A stretch of DNA of 64,000 nt from contig NZ_RZNH01000008.1 of the NCBI RefSeq assembly GCF_013141825.1, positions 81,464 to 145,463 of the forward strand. The letters run 5' to 3'. This document shows, in pieces, positions 52,974 through 61,793 of this stretch. Origin of the DNA: Marinifilum caeruleilacunae. Lineage in GTDB: Bacteria; Bacteroidota; Bacteroidia; Bacteroidales; Marinifilaceae. The notes beneath the pieces were generated by a model. That model did no database searches. It saw only the letters and a program-made list of their open reading frames with translations, and was not told the DNA's origin. Numbering within the stretch: position 1 is the first letter of the stretch; every line of letters starts with the position of its first letter. Both the position numbers and the translations under genes were made by a program.

Positions 52974-53471
52974 TTATTTAATGCCCAATTCTTCGGGCGA
53001 TGCAGCAATTTTCTTCAGTGGCACTTTTCCTTTATCAATCATGCCAAATAATTTATTACAGCCTTTTACCAAATCTTCATACATCTCTTCAGCCACTAGC
53101 ACCAACCTGTCATCTAACCATTCAAGATGCTCTGCTTCGGGCTGATTTGCGCGCGAACATAATAGTAAAGACTTACTTGGAACGAATGAATGAGTCAGCT
53201 GGTTTCGCAACCTATCGTATAACCAATGATCTTTGTTCACTTTTCGGTAATCGTTGCCCATTAAGATATTCAGCGATTTTGAGAATCTTTTTGACGATTG
53301 GGCACGTGCTTTCAGTGGTTTATTATCGAGAAAACATCCCAAGGCTTCAATGGCCTGACCCATCATGATAAATGAAAAGAAATGGAATCCCTCACTCTGC
53401 AATCGACCAATTTCATCGATAAAAATTTTCTTAATAAATTCTTTTTCCTGTTCGGCTTGTAATTTATCCAT
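52974..53471 (-). CDS. Conserved protein of unknown function with a HEPN-like RX4H motif
   Basis: A 165-residue, mainly helical protein. It contains FFSFIMMGQAIEALGCFLD and the motif RNQLTH (RX4H) in DRLRNQLTHSFVP, the arrangement of HEPN domains, which can be RNases or binding scaffolds. The likeness is a motif match on helical sequence, not a firm family assignment. No nucleotidyltransferase partner is beside it. It sits at the head of the Rossmann protein-kdsC-ubiA-maf gene set, suggesting a housekeeping rather than a defence role. Confidence 0.65.
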   Translation of the reverse strand: MDKLQAEQEKEFIKKIFIDEIGRLQSEGFHFFSFIMMGQAIEALGCFLDNKPLKARAQSSKRFSKSLNILMGNDYRKVNKDHWLYDRLRNQLTHSFVPSKSLLLCSRANQPEAEHLEWLDDRLVLVAEEMYEDLVKGCNKLFGMIDKGKVPLKKIAASPEELGIK

Positions 53472-53520
53472 TTAGCAAAGATATACAATTACAATGGACT
53501 AACGCTTGGCTGAAAACAGC

Positions 53521-53548
53521 AAAAGGCCGATTGTTTAAATCGACCTTT
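53521..53548 (-). terminator. Terminator after the first porin gene
   Basis: AAAGGCCGATT and AATCGACCTTT pair with one mismatch; the minus-strand product is followed by UUUUGC. It lies 23 bp after the stop at 53571. Confidence 0.65.
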
Positions 53549-53570
53549 GTATTTTGCATCATCTCATTTT

Positions 53571-54809
53571 TTAGAAAGAATATTGTAGCCTTGATTGTAT
53601 CATATGGATACTCTCTTCTCCATTCATCGCATATCGATCCAAATCTACTTTAGTATAGTTCAACCTCATCAGTACGTTTCTACTAATATACCAGTTAGCA
53701 CCAAGGGAATAGTCTCTTTGTCTTCCTCCCATTCCCTTAAAATTATAAACTCCAGAATCGTTTAAATCAGTTTCGTTATAGCGGGCAACAAGTTCAATTG
53801 TTCCTTTGCCTGGTTGAAATATACGAGCCGACTGCCTGTTGTACTTGTAACTGTTCCCTTTTAGGATATATCCAAATTGAACATACCATCCTTCGGCAGT
53901 GTAGTCATCGTAATTCGACTCTCTGTATACTTTCTTTTTAATCAATTCGGTTTGAACCAATAAATCTCCACTTGTACAGATCAATTCCAATCCATACATC
54001 ATTTGAGATTTGATGTGTTCTACCTCTAAACCAATGAGTCTATCATTTTCAATATGAGTGGCAGCTCTGGATTGGAATCGAAGCGTTCTGTCTTCCTTAT
54101 CCTCTACCCAATAGTTTCCCGAAGCACCAATATGCAATATACTCCAGCTCGATAACACGGGCAGTACCACAGCACGAGCAGATATACCATATCTACTTAC
54201 TGATATTTCATTGTCATCATCATCACGATTACTAAAACCCCAATAGTAATAGTAAGGAGAGTATTCCTCCTCATTAAACTCCAAATCGCCAAAAACACCT
54301 GCTCCAACATAATAGAAGTCATCCCATCGTTTGTATTCAACCCCAATATTTCGTCCCGGTCTTAATGCCTCAACTGTGCTTGCCACATGCATAAATCGCG
54401 TTGAATTGGTACTTTCTGTTTGCTCAATCCCAAATGGTTCATAAAAATATCCTCCCCGAAGAAAACTTTTCGAATTGATGTCGTATCGAATGTAAGTATC
54501 CTTCATCTCAGATTCCATCTCCGAGAAATCAACATTAATACTGGCACTCCATTTTTTAGCATAGGAAAGATCCAGGCGTAACCTAAGATCTCTAATCTCC
54601 CCACCGCTCTCCAATTCGGTTTTGTCTTCAATGTAGTAGGCAGCATCTGCAAAAATTCTTCCGCCAAACTTTAATTTGAATTTCTTGTTTTTGGTCTGAT
54701 AGTGGCAGGTATCATTTTGAAAAATCCACCTTAGGGTAGAATCCAATTGGCCCATTGCATTGCCAGCCATCATGATTAGGAAAAATGCAGAGAGAATAAA
54801 AGTTTTCAT
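53571..54809 (-). CDS. OprO/OprP-like outer membrane porin (copy 1)
   Basis: A 412-residue porin with a signal peptide (about 1-20) and a 16-stranded barrel pattern. The motif FGIEQTESTNSTRFMHVAST (residues about 136-155) followed by EALRPGRNIGVEY occurs almost unchanged in the next gene. It ends in the C-terminal aromatic residue (RLQYSF) expected for outer membrane barrels. Family members form anion channels, chiefly phosphate, but the substrate here is not shown. It is one of three related porins in tandem. Confidence 0.85.
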   Translation of the reverse strand: MKTFILSAFFLIMMAGNAMGQLDSTLRWIFQNDTCHYQTKNKKFKLKFGGRIFADAAYYIEDKTELESGGEIRDLRLRLDLSYAKKWSASINVDFSEMESEMKDTYIRYDINSKSFLRGGYFYEPFGIEQTESTNSTRFMHVASTVEALRPGRNIGVEYKRWDDFYYVGAGVFGDLEFNEEEYSPYYYYWGFSNRDDDDNEISVSRYGISARAVVLPVLSSWSILHIGASGNYWVEDKEDRTLRFQSRAATHIENDRLIGLEVEHIKSQMMYGLELICTSGDLLVQTELIKKKVYRESNYDDYTAEGWYVQFGYILKGNSYKYNRQSARIFQPGKGTIELVARYNETDLNDSGVYNFKGMGGRQRDYSLGANWYISRNVLMRLNYTKVDLDRYAMNGEESIHMIQSRLQYSF

Positions 54810-54913
54810 GATCTATTGTTATTTAATAACATAAGTCATCAAATATAACAATACATATGATTAGAATGAGAATAAACTATTGCATTAAAACACAAATAAT
54901 AGACTAAAAAAAA

Positions 54914-54933
54914 GTGCTATTCTTTAATAGCAC
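54914..54933 (-). terminator. Terminator between porin copies 1 and 2
   Basis: GTGCTATT-CTTT-AATAGCAC, stem of 8 bp, with the A tract (54906-54913) giving U on minus. Confidence 0.8.
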
Positions 54934-54962
54934 CTCCTTCAATATTAATTTAAGCAAATCGT

Positions 54963-56153
54963 TTAAAAAGAGAACTGTAAACGAGTTTGAATCATGTTAA
55001 AGTTTTCTTCACCATTCAATGCATTTTCATCCAAATCTACATTTGTAAAGTGGAATTTCACCAATATATTGTGATTTACATACCAGGTTCCACCTATGGT
55101 GATATCTTTCTGTTTCCCACCCATAATCATTGCTCCACTATCGTTTAAATCGGTCTGATTGTAACGAGCCAACAATTCTACAGAACCTGGACCAGGTTTG
55201 GCCAATCGTGCCGATTTCATTTTGTATTTGTAATTGCCACCTTTTACCAACCAAGCAAGTTGGGTATACCAACCATTAGCAGTATAGTCCTCACCAATAT
55301 TTCTGGAAACATTTGCATTGATATATTCTGTTTGTAGCGATACGGCACCAGTAGCAGCAATCATTTCAAATCCTATCTTAGTTTGATGATCGGCATTGCC
55401 AACCTTGGCATCGATAAACCTACGTTTCTCGATATGGGTAGCTGCACGCGAGCGGTAACGTATCGATTTTGGATTTTCTTCACCCAACTCGTTAAAACCC
55501 GCTGCATCAGCAGTTCTATAAATTCCAGACATCCCTACATGGAAAATTCCACTTTCATTTTGAACCGGAGCAAATGCAAATCGAGAGGTCAAACCATAAC
55601 CTTCATCACCTGCAGTTTTGTTATTGGTATCGCTACCAAACAAACCAGCTTCCCAAAATACCTGCTTGCCCCAGGTTGCATACGAAATTCCTAAATTTCT
55701 TCCCGGACGAAATGCTTCAACCGTACTTGCGGCATGCATAAATTTGGTGGTTTTAGAACTCTCTGTTTGCTCAATCCCGAATGGTTCCAGAAAATGACCT
55801 GCACGAACAAAGCTATTTTTGTTGATTTTATACATCAACCAAACATCTTTAAGCGAAACCGATCCATCGGCGAAGCCAATGTTTATTTTTGCATTCCATT
55901 TCTTCCACAGGTCCGCTTTCATTAACAGACGGATATCTCTTATCTCTGTACCACTTCCCAGATCTGTTTTATCATCAAAATAAGAGGCAGCATCCATATA
56001 TACTCGTCCTCCCATTCCAAATGAAAACTGACCATCTTCAGTTGCCATTTTTATAGATCCTTTATTTACACTAAGTTTTAAATCGTTGGAATTTTGTGCG
56101 AAAAGACTTCCTGTTAAGAGCAAACAGAAAGCAAATAGGTAGTATTTTTTCAT
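54963..56153 (-). CDS. OprO/OprP-like outer membrane porin (copy 2)
   Basis: A 396-residue porin paralogous to copy 1. From the ATG at 56151-56153 it opens with a normal signal peptide (MKKYYLFAFCLLLTGSLFAQ); the longer frame adds 26 residues that interfere with it. It contains FGIEQTESSKTTKFMHAAST and EAFRPGRNLGISY. It ends MIQTRLQFSF, the same as copy 1. Tandem duplication is evident. Role as for copy 1. Confidence 0.85.
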   Translation of the reverse strand: MKKYYLFAFCLLLTGSLFAQNSNDLKLSVNKGSIKMATEDGQFSFGMGGRVYMDAASYFDDKTDLGSGTEIRDIRLLMKADLWKKWNAKINIGFADGSVSLKDVWLMYKINKNSFVRAGHFLEPFGIEQTESSKTTKFMHAASTVEAFRPGRNLGISYATWGKQVFWEAGLFGSDTNNKTAGDEGYGLTSRFAFAPVQNESGIFHVGMSGIYRTADAAGFNELGEENPKSIRYRSRAATHIEKRRFIDAKVGNADHQTKIGFEMIAATGAVSLQTEYINANVSRNIGEDYTANGWYTQLAWLVKGGNYKYKMKSARLAKPGPGSVELLARYNQTDLNDSGAMIMGGKQKDITIGGTWYVNHNILVKFHFTNVDLDENALNGEENFNMIQTRLQFSF

Positions 56154-56246
56154 AATCGGTTGTTTAGGGTTATTTGTTTTGCTAGCTAAATGTAATATTT
56201 TGAAACCATAGATCAATAATAAATTATTCATACAAAGTCAATAAAA

Positions 56247-56272
56247 AAGGAGTATCCTAATGGATACTCCTT
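56247..56272 (-). terminator. Terminator between porin copies 2 and 3
   Basis: AAGGAGTATCC (56247-56257) and GGATACTCCTT (56262-56272) form an 11-bp stem with loop TAAT and U tract on minus. Confidence 0.88.
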
Positions 56273-56296
56273 CATATATCTAGTGAATAGTATTTT

Positions 56297-57328
56297 TTAA
56301 AACTTGAATTCAAGATTTACATACAACAAAGAGTTGGTATCTAATGCATCTTGTTTGAAGTTAAAGCCCTGGTAATTGAATGCCATTTTAACATTCTTAA
56401 CCGGAGCATACTGAACACCGGCAACAATAGCGCTACCGTTCTTAGCATTCCATTTTTCTGATTCACCTTCAAGTGTATTAGAAGTCAGGTAGTCGTACCT
56501 TCCAAATACTTCCCATTTTTTATTGAAAGTATAAGTTGAATATACCGATACACCTTCCATATCGTGATCTTCTGCTACTGCAGAGTATTTGGTTCCATTG
56601 GTTAATTTGTTGTATTCTGCAGCCAATCTGAATTTATCTGAGAATTTGTATCCTGCAAATAAAGCTAAAGCTGATACAGTAACATCATCTTCATTTCCAC
56701 CTTCATCAACAACTTTTGCCGAATTGGCATCTGCATATACTTTTGCAATAAATCCACTTTTCTTATAAATTAAGCTTGCTCCAGCTTTTTGTTTTCCATC
56801 TTCGTCCTGTACTTTCTTGTAACCTTCTCCATTAATAACAAAAGCATTTGCCGATAACTCATCGCTTAATTTAAAGCTTGCCTTTACACCTAAATCTGCA
56901 CTTGTACCAAATCCATACTGGTCGTTAAACGATTTCATGATGTAGCGGTACCCCCAGAATTTCTCCTGATCTTTAAATTGAATGGTACTAATCATACCAA
57001 GAGATACTTTGACGGCTGAAGAAGCTTTCCATTCCAACTGTGCTTTTTTCAGGTAAGCAGTGTAATCGCTACCACCATCATTTTTACCTACATCTAAAGT
57101 AATGCTTGCTTTTAATCCTTTAGCGATATTGTAATCGTATCCAAAGTAAGCTCTTTTAATTTCGAAGCTACTTTCTTGTTCTTCACCATCTGTCATATCG
57201 TAGTGGTAGTTAAAGAATACTTTACCATTCACTTTACCCGATGGCGTAAATTCTGTTTGTTCCTGCGCTACTGCAGCAAATCCTAAAAATAGTGCCAATG
57301 CACCAGTAAATAATTTCTTTCCTTTCAT
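56297..57328 (-). CDS. Porin-like outer membrane protein (third, shorter)
   Basis: A 343-residue porin-superfamily protein with a signal peptide (1-21, MKGKKLFTGALALFLGFAAV) and strands of alternating aromatic and polar residues; it ends YVNLEFKF. It shows the SSFEIKRAYFGYDYNIAKGL element typical of phosphate-selective-porin-like proteins in Bacteroidota. It is only distantly related to the two longer porins. Each of the three genes has its own terminator, so they may be separately controlled. Substrate unknown. Confidence 0.8.
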   Translation of the reverse strand: MKGKKLFTGALALFLGFAAVAQEQTEFTPSGKVNGKVFFNYHYDMTDGEEQESSFEIKRAYFGYDYNIAKGLKASITLDVGKNDGGSDYTAYLKKAQLEWKASSAVKVSLGMISTIQFKDQEKFWGYRYIMKSFNDQYGFGTSADLGVKASFKLSDELSANAFVINGEGYKKVQDEDGKQKAGASLIYKKSGFIAKVYADANSAKVVDEGGNEDDVTVSALALFAGYKFSDKFRLAAEYNKLTNGTKYSAVAEDHDMEGVSVYSTYTFNKKWEVFGRYDYLTSNTLEGESEKWNAKNGSAIVAGVQYAPVKNVKMAFNYQGFNFKQDALDTNSLLYVNLEFKF

Positions 57329-57529
57329 TATGGTTTGTTTTTAGTAGTATGTAATCTTAATGAAAATAAGATGTCATATTTTCTTAATATCCCGCGGCAA
57401 AACTAATTCCTTTTCAAGAAGAGGCATGAATAAATTGTTTAAGGAATCGTTAATTCAAGTTAACGGAGATTTAACATTGCAACAATACCATACAAACCAA
57501 ATAGTTAGAGCAAATATCGGCACAAAAAA

Positions 57530-57556
57530 AAGAGGTTCCCATATTGGAAACCTCTT
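57530..57556 (-). terminator. Terminator of the acyl-CoA dehydrogenase operon
   Basis: AAGAGGTT pairs with AACCTCTT around TCCCATATTGGA; the A7 run at 57523-57529 gives U on minus. Confidence 0.75.
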
Positions 57557-57578
57557 CATGCTAAGTCTTACGACTCTC

Positions 57579-59294
57579 TTATTTTTTGAAAATACCAAGA
57601 TCCTTCAATTCAGAAGACATGATGTATTCAAGGTAAGAAGCAACTTTTGCTTTACCCATTTTAATGAATACCTCACATGAAGAGTGGTATTTGTCATTTC
57701 TTGTAGTATCGGTCAACAACAAGTATCCCATGATAATGTAACCAGCCATTTCTACCAAACGACGAGCGTGGAAATCAAGGAAATCGTTGTGATCTGCAGT
57801 AGCATTAATCTCATTTACTTTAGCCACAGCTTCTTCGTACTTAGCAGTCATACCTTTCAAAGTTGTTCTTAGGTACTCGTACTGTGGGTTCAAATCAGAA
57901 GCTTCGTACTCCTTAATCTGATTAAGGTAAGCACCAGTGGTTACCCCACGAACTGCAGCTACTACCTGCAACTGAGTTGTACCTTCGTAGATGTTGGTAA
58001 TACGTGCATCACGAACCAAACGCTCAATTGGGTAATCTTTCATATAACCCGAACCAGCATGAACCTGCAATGAATCGTAGGCAATTTCGTTACAGAACTC
58101 CGAAGCGAATAACTTCAATAATGGAGTAAATACATCAGCTAGTTTCTGATATTTTTTCATATCCATTCTCTCTTCCTTATCCAAAGAACGATCGTGAGAA
58201 ATGTGGAAATATGATTTGTAAACATCAACAAAACGAGATGTTTCGTACAATACAGAACGAGAAGCGTTCAATTTAGCTTCCATATTGGTCAACATTTCGT
58301 AAACCGCAGGGAATTCGATAATTGCTTTACCAAACTGACGACGCTCTTTAGCGTAAGCCAAACCTTCTCGGTAAGCTGCTTCGGCAATACCTACCGACTG
58401 AGCACCAACACCTAAACGTGCACCGTTCATCAATGACATTACATATTTGATCAATCCCATTTTACGAGAACCAACCAATTCTGCAGGAGCATTAGTAAAT
58501 ACTAGCTCACAAGTTGGAGAACCAATGATACCCATTTTGTGCTCGATACGACGAACTTTTACTGCCATGTGCTTCTTGTCGTAAATGAACATAGAAAGAC
58601 CACGACCATCAGTAGTTCCTTCTTCAGAACGAGCAAGAACCAATGAAACATCACCATCACCATTGGTAATGAAACGCTTTACACCGTTCAAATACCACTG
58701 ATCTTCTTCTTTGTTGTAAGTTGCCTTTAACTGTACAGCCTGAAGGTCAGAACCTGCATCTGGCTCAGTTAAATCCATTGCAGCAGTAGCACCTTTTGCA
58801 AAACGAGGAAGGTATTCAGCTTTTTGCTCTTTCGAAGCAAATTCGTGAATGGTTTCAGCACAATCCTGAAGTCCCCAGATGTTTGCAAAACCACCATCGG
58901 CACGTGATACCAACTCAGCAGCCATTACGTAAGGTACAATTGGGAAGTTCAATCCATCGTATTCGCGAGGAAGAGACATACCAATTAAACCAGCTTTGGT
59001 TAAAGCTTCGTGGTTTTCAGCTGTTCCTTTTGCGTAGATTACACGATCGTTTACTACTGTAGGACCTTCCTGGTCAACACCTTCAGCATTTGGGCCGATG
59101 ATATCACCACAAATTTCACCTACAATTTCCAAAGTGCGATCGTAAGAATCCATTGCATCCTCAAAATCAAGAGGTGCGTAATCGTACTTGTCTTTATCTT
59201 CGAAGTTGCGCTCTTTAAGTGCAACAATTTTTTTCATTAAAGGATGTTCCAAATGGAACTTCATATCCTCATTATCTCTATAGAAATTAGCCAT
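57579..59294 (-). CDS. Acyl-CoA dehydrogenase, long form
   Basis: This 571-residue flavoprotein oxidises or reduces acyl-CoA at the alpha-beta bond. The N-terminal and middle domains include AMDLTEPDAGSDLQAVQ, and the C-terminal catalytic glutamate region IYEGTTQLQ is intact. It is about 190 residues longer than classic short- and medium-chain enzymes, with an extra C-terminal helical domain after about 440, like other Bacteroidota long forms. It is in an operon with etfA and etfB, which carry its electrons. The reaction direction (butyryl- or other acyl-CoA) is not determinable. Confidence 0.92.
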   Translation of the reverse strand: MANFYRDNEDMKFHLEHPLMKKIVALKERNFEDKDKYDYAPLDFEDAMDSYDRTLEIVGEICGDIIGPNAEGVDQEGPTVVNDRVIYAKGTAENHEALTKAGLIGMSLPREYDGLNFPIVPYVMAAELVSRADGGFANIWGLQDCAETIHEFASKEQKAEYLPRFAKGATAAMDLTEPDAGSDLQAVQLKATYNKEEDQWYLNGVKRFITNGDGDVSLVLARSEEGTTDGRGLSMFIYDKKHMAVKVRRIEHKMGIIGSPTCELVFTNAPAELVGSRKMGLIKYVMSLMNGARLGVGAQSVGIAEAAYREGLAYAKERRQFGKAIIEFPAVYEMLTNMEAKLNASRSVLYETSRFVDVYKSYFHISHDRSLDKEERMDMKKYQKLADVFTPLLKLFASEFCNEIAYDSLQVHAGSGYMKDYPIERLVRDARITNIYEGTTQLQVVAAVRGVTTGAYLNQIKEYEASDLNPQYEYLRTTLKGMTAKYEEAVAKVNEINATADHNDFLDFHARRLVEMAGYIIMGYLLLTDTTRNDKYHSSCEVFIKMGKAKVASYLEYIMSSELKDLGIFKK

Positions 59295-59343
59295 TTCTTT
59301 TGATGTTTTTGTGTTAATAATTTAAGCCAACAGAAATACCTGC

Positions 59344-60363
59344 TTATTTGGTATTTTCTTTGTATTGCTTAATCATCTTAGGTAATACATCTGCAATATC
59401 ACCAGTAATTACGTAATCAGCGAAAGCATTGATTGGTGCATTTTTATCGGTATTAATAGCAATTACCATTGCCGATTCTTCCATACCCGCAGTGTGCTGA
59501 ATCTGACCTGAGATACCGCATGCGATATACAACTTAGGACGTACAGTTACACCAGTTTGACCAATTTGACGCTCGTGAGAAGCAAAACCAGCATCAACAG
59601 CAGCACGCGAAGCTCCTACTTCACCACCAATTACTTCTGCCAATTCTGTTAACAAGTCGAAGTTCGCTTTTGAACCTACACCGTAACCACCAGCTACAAT
59701 AATACCTGCATTTTTGATGTTTACTTTTGACTTCTCCATGTGACGCTCGATTACTTTAATTACAAAGTCTTCCGGCTTCACATATTTTTCTACATCGATA
59801 TTTTTAACTTTTCCTTTGTATGCATCTGATACAATTTCCTTTTTCATTACACCCTCGCGAACTGTAGCCATCTGCGGACGACAATCTGGGTTAATAATGG
59901 TTGCAACAATGTTACCACCAAATGCAGGACGAATCTGATACAACAAATCTTTATATTCTTTCTTGTTTTTCTTGTCTTCGTGGTCGCCAATTACAAGACT
60001 TGTACAGTCGGCAGTAAGACCAGAATGAAGAGCTGAAGAAACACGAGGGCCTAAATCACGACCGATGCTAGTTGCACCCATTAAAGCGATTTGAGGTTTT
60101 TCTTCTTCGAATAATTTTACAAGGATTGAAGTGTGAGGAAGTGTTGTGTATGGGTAAAGACGCTTATCATCAGCAATCCAAACTTTATCAACACCAAAAG
60201 GCATAATTTGCTTCTCAACACCTTTCAGATTTTCTCCAATTACGATAGCTTCCAACTCACATTTTAAATCGTCAGCTAGTTTTCTACCTTTTGTAAGAAG
60301 CTCAAGACTCACATCGGCAACCTGACCTTCTTCTATTTCGCAATATACAAATACGTTATTCAC
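59344..60363 (-). CDS. etfA: Electron transfer flavoprotein, alpha subunit
   Basis: A 339-residue FAD-binding subunit with the C-terminal motifs GGYGVGSKANFDLL and GASRAAVDAGFASHERQIGQ, followed by ISGQIQHTAGMEES. It forms the heterodimer with etfB encoded 74 bp upstream and shuttles electrons to or from the acyl-CoA dehydrogenase. Motifs do not distinguish bifurcating from ordinary Etf with confidence. The order etfB-etfA-acd is the usual one. Confidence 0.95.
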   Translation of the reverse strand: MNNVFVYCEIEEGQVADVSLELLTKGRKLADDLKCELEAIVIGENLKGVEKQIMPFGVDKVWIADDKRLYPYTTLPHTSILVKLFEEEKPQIALMGATSIGRDLGPRVSSALHSGLTADCTSLVIGDHEDKKNKKEYKDLLYQIRPAFGGNIVATIINPDCRPQMATVREGVMKKEIVSDAYKGKVKNIDVEKYVKPEDFVIKVIERHMEKSKVNIKNAGIIVAGGYGVGSKANFDLLTELAEVIGGEVGASRAAVDAGFASHERQIGQTGVTVRPKLYIACGISGQIQHTAGMEESAMVIAINTDKNAPINAFADYVITGDIADVLPKMIKQYKENTK

Positions 60364-60399
60364 GGTATAATCTTTTTAAAATTTCACTTTTTCAGTAAA

Positions 60400-60425
60400 C
60401 AGTTAGCAGCTTAGGCTGATAACTG
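60400..60425 (-). repeat. Stem-loop between etfB and etfA
   Basis: CAGTTAGCAGC (60400-60410) and GCTGATAACTG (60415-60425) pair at 10 of 11 positions around TTAG. It lacks a U tract, so it may be an mRNA stability or processing site rather than a terminator. Confidence 0.6.
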
Positions 60426-60437
60426 ACAACTGAATTG

Positions 60438-61313
60438 TTATCCAATAGTGTGGTTAGCAATTAATTCTTTCATTAACTCACCCATATCAGCTTCGGTTGG
60501 TTCAAGAACCTTAGCTTCTTTCGCTTGGAAAACTACGTTTTCGATCGATTTTACTTTCGTAGGAGATCCTGTTAAACCAAGTTCTTCTGAATTGGTATCG
60601 ATATCGTTTACACTCCATTCGCCAATGTTTAGGTACGGACGGTTGTTGTGTAGTGCGATATAATCCTCATCAGCATTCTGCATTTCAGATACCGCTCTTG
60701 CATGCTTGTATTTCATTACATACTTCGCGTTACGTGGACGACATTCAGGAGCTGAAGCGTTTACAGTAACAACCATTGGCATTTTACCTTCAACAGTCTC
60801 AACACCGCGCTCTAAACGACGCTTTACAACAATTTTTCCTTTTTCTGCAGACATGATATCTTCTGCATAAGTAATTTGTGGTAATCCTAGTTTTTCAGCA
60901 ACCTGCGGCCCTACCTGTGCGGTATCACCATCAATTGCCTGACGACCAGCAATAATAATATCAATTTTACCCATTTTTTTAAGGGTACATGACAAAGCGT
61001 ATGAAGTAGCCAATGTGTCAGATCCCGCAAATGCACGGTCAGACAAAAGGATACCATTGTCGGCTCCGCGGTACAGACCTTCACGAATAATTTCCGCAGC
61101 TCTACCTGGTCCCATGGTTAAAAGAGTAACTTCTGTGCCTTCGTACTTATCTTTCAAACGTAATGCTTGTTCCAATGCATTCAAATCTTCAGGGTTGAAG
61201 ATTGCCGGCAAAGCCGCTCTGTTCACAGTTCCATCCGCTTTCATAGCATCTTTCCCAACATTTCTTGTATCGGGAACCTGCTTCGCAAGAACAACAATTT
61301 TTAAACCTTTCAT
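60438..61313 (-). CDS. etfB: Electron transfer flavoprotein, beta subunit
   Basis: A 291-residue subunit that binds AMP (or the second FAD in bifurcating forms). It begins with VVLAKQVPDTRNVG, has the flavin/nucleotide region AGRQAIDGDTAQVGPQVAE and ends with ADMGELMKELIAN. First gene of etfB-etfA-acd, 165 nt downstream of a promoter-like site. The length is a bit more than average (about 255-265), because of the insert around 205-245. Confidence 0.95.
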   Translation of the reverse strand: MKGLKIVVLAKQVPDTRNVGKDAMKADGTVNRAALPAIFNPEDLNALEQALRLKDKYEGTEVTLLTMGPGRAAEIIREGLYRGADNGILLSDRAFAGSDTLATSYALSCTLKKMGKIDIIIAGRQAIDGDTAQVGPQVAEKLGLPQITYAEDIMSAEKGKIVVKRRLERGVETVEGKMPMVVTVNASAPECRPRNAKYVMKYKHARAVSEMQNADEDYIALHNNRPYLNIGEWSVNDIDTNSEELGLTGSPTKVKSIENVVFQAKEAKVLEPTEADMGELMKELIANHTIG

Positions 61314-61481
61314 TCTATATGTGTTTTTACATCAGTTTTTGACGTTAATTTATTGAGATACTTCCAAATAATCTGTCAGTGCACTTATTCTGTATCTATG
61401 TAAATCAACTATTCACTAATTATTATTTCTATATTCAGGTTTGCTCTTTTTACAATTGAATTCGCAAAATTCAGAGCTTAG

Positions 61482-61512
61482 CAAATATAAAGATTAGAGT
61501 ACTTAAAACAAA
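61482..61512 (-). promoter_or_regulatory. Promoter of the etfB-etfA-acd operon
   Basis: On minus, TTTG (61512-61509), 19 bases and TATATTTG (61489-61482) match the Bacteroidota consensus. Transcription should begin near 61475, leaving a leader of about 160 nt with no recognised structure. Confidence 0.75.
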
Positions 61513-61793
61513 TCTTAATTGCGAAAGAATAATAGCATAATTAAGACAGATTGGTCTTTATTTATTTATCACCATAGCAGTCTATTACACTATTTGTTAT
61601 GAAACAGTAATTTTTAATATTATTTAGATTCATATTCCTGATAATTCGTGAGAAATCAGATTTTTAATACTGAAAAAAATCTCTTATGCTTTCCTGCTGT
61701 TCATAGGAATTGTGTGCTTCAATCAAAATCAATAGTCAACAAAGATCATTTCATACAAAAATCCTTAATTTTGACTGCAAACAGAATTTAGCT
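61513..61793. other. Spacer between etf promoter and cstA
   Basis: About 280 bp of AT-rich spacer divergent between etfB and cstA. A long frame opens at 61710 but its first 28 codons are not conserved; I see no gene here. Confidence 0.4.

Noticed and set aside
52970-53008. Longer N-terminus of the Rossmann protein
   Set aside because: It begins with TTG inside the preceding gene and adds residues before the dinucleotide-binding motif, which normally stands at the N-terminus.
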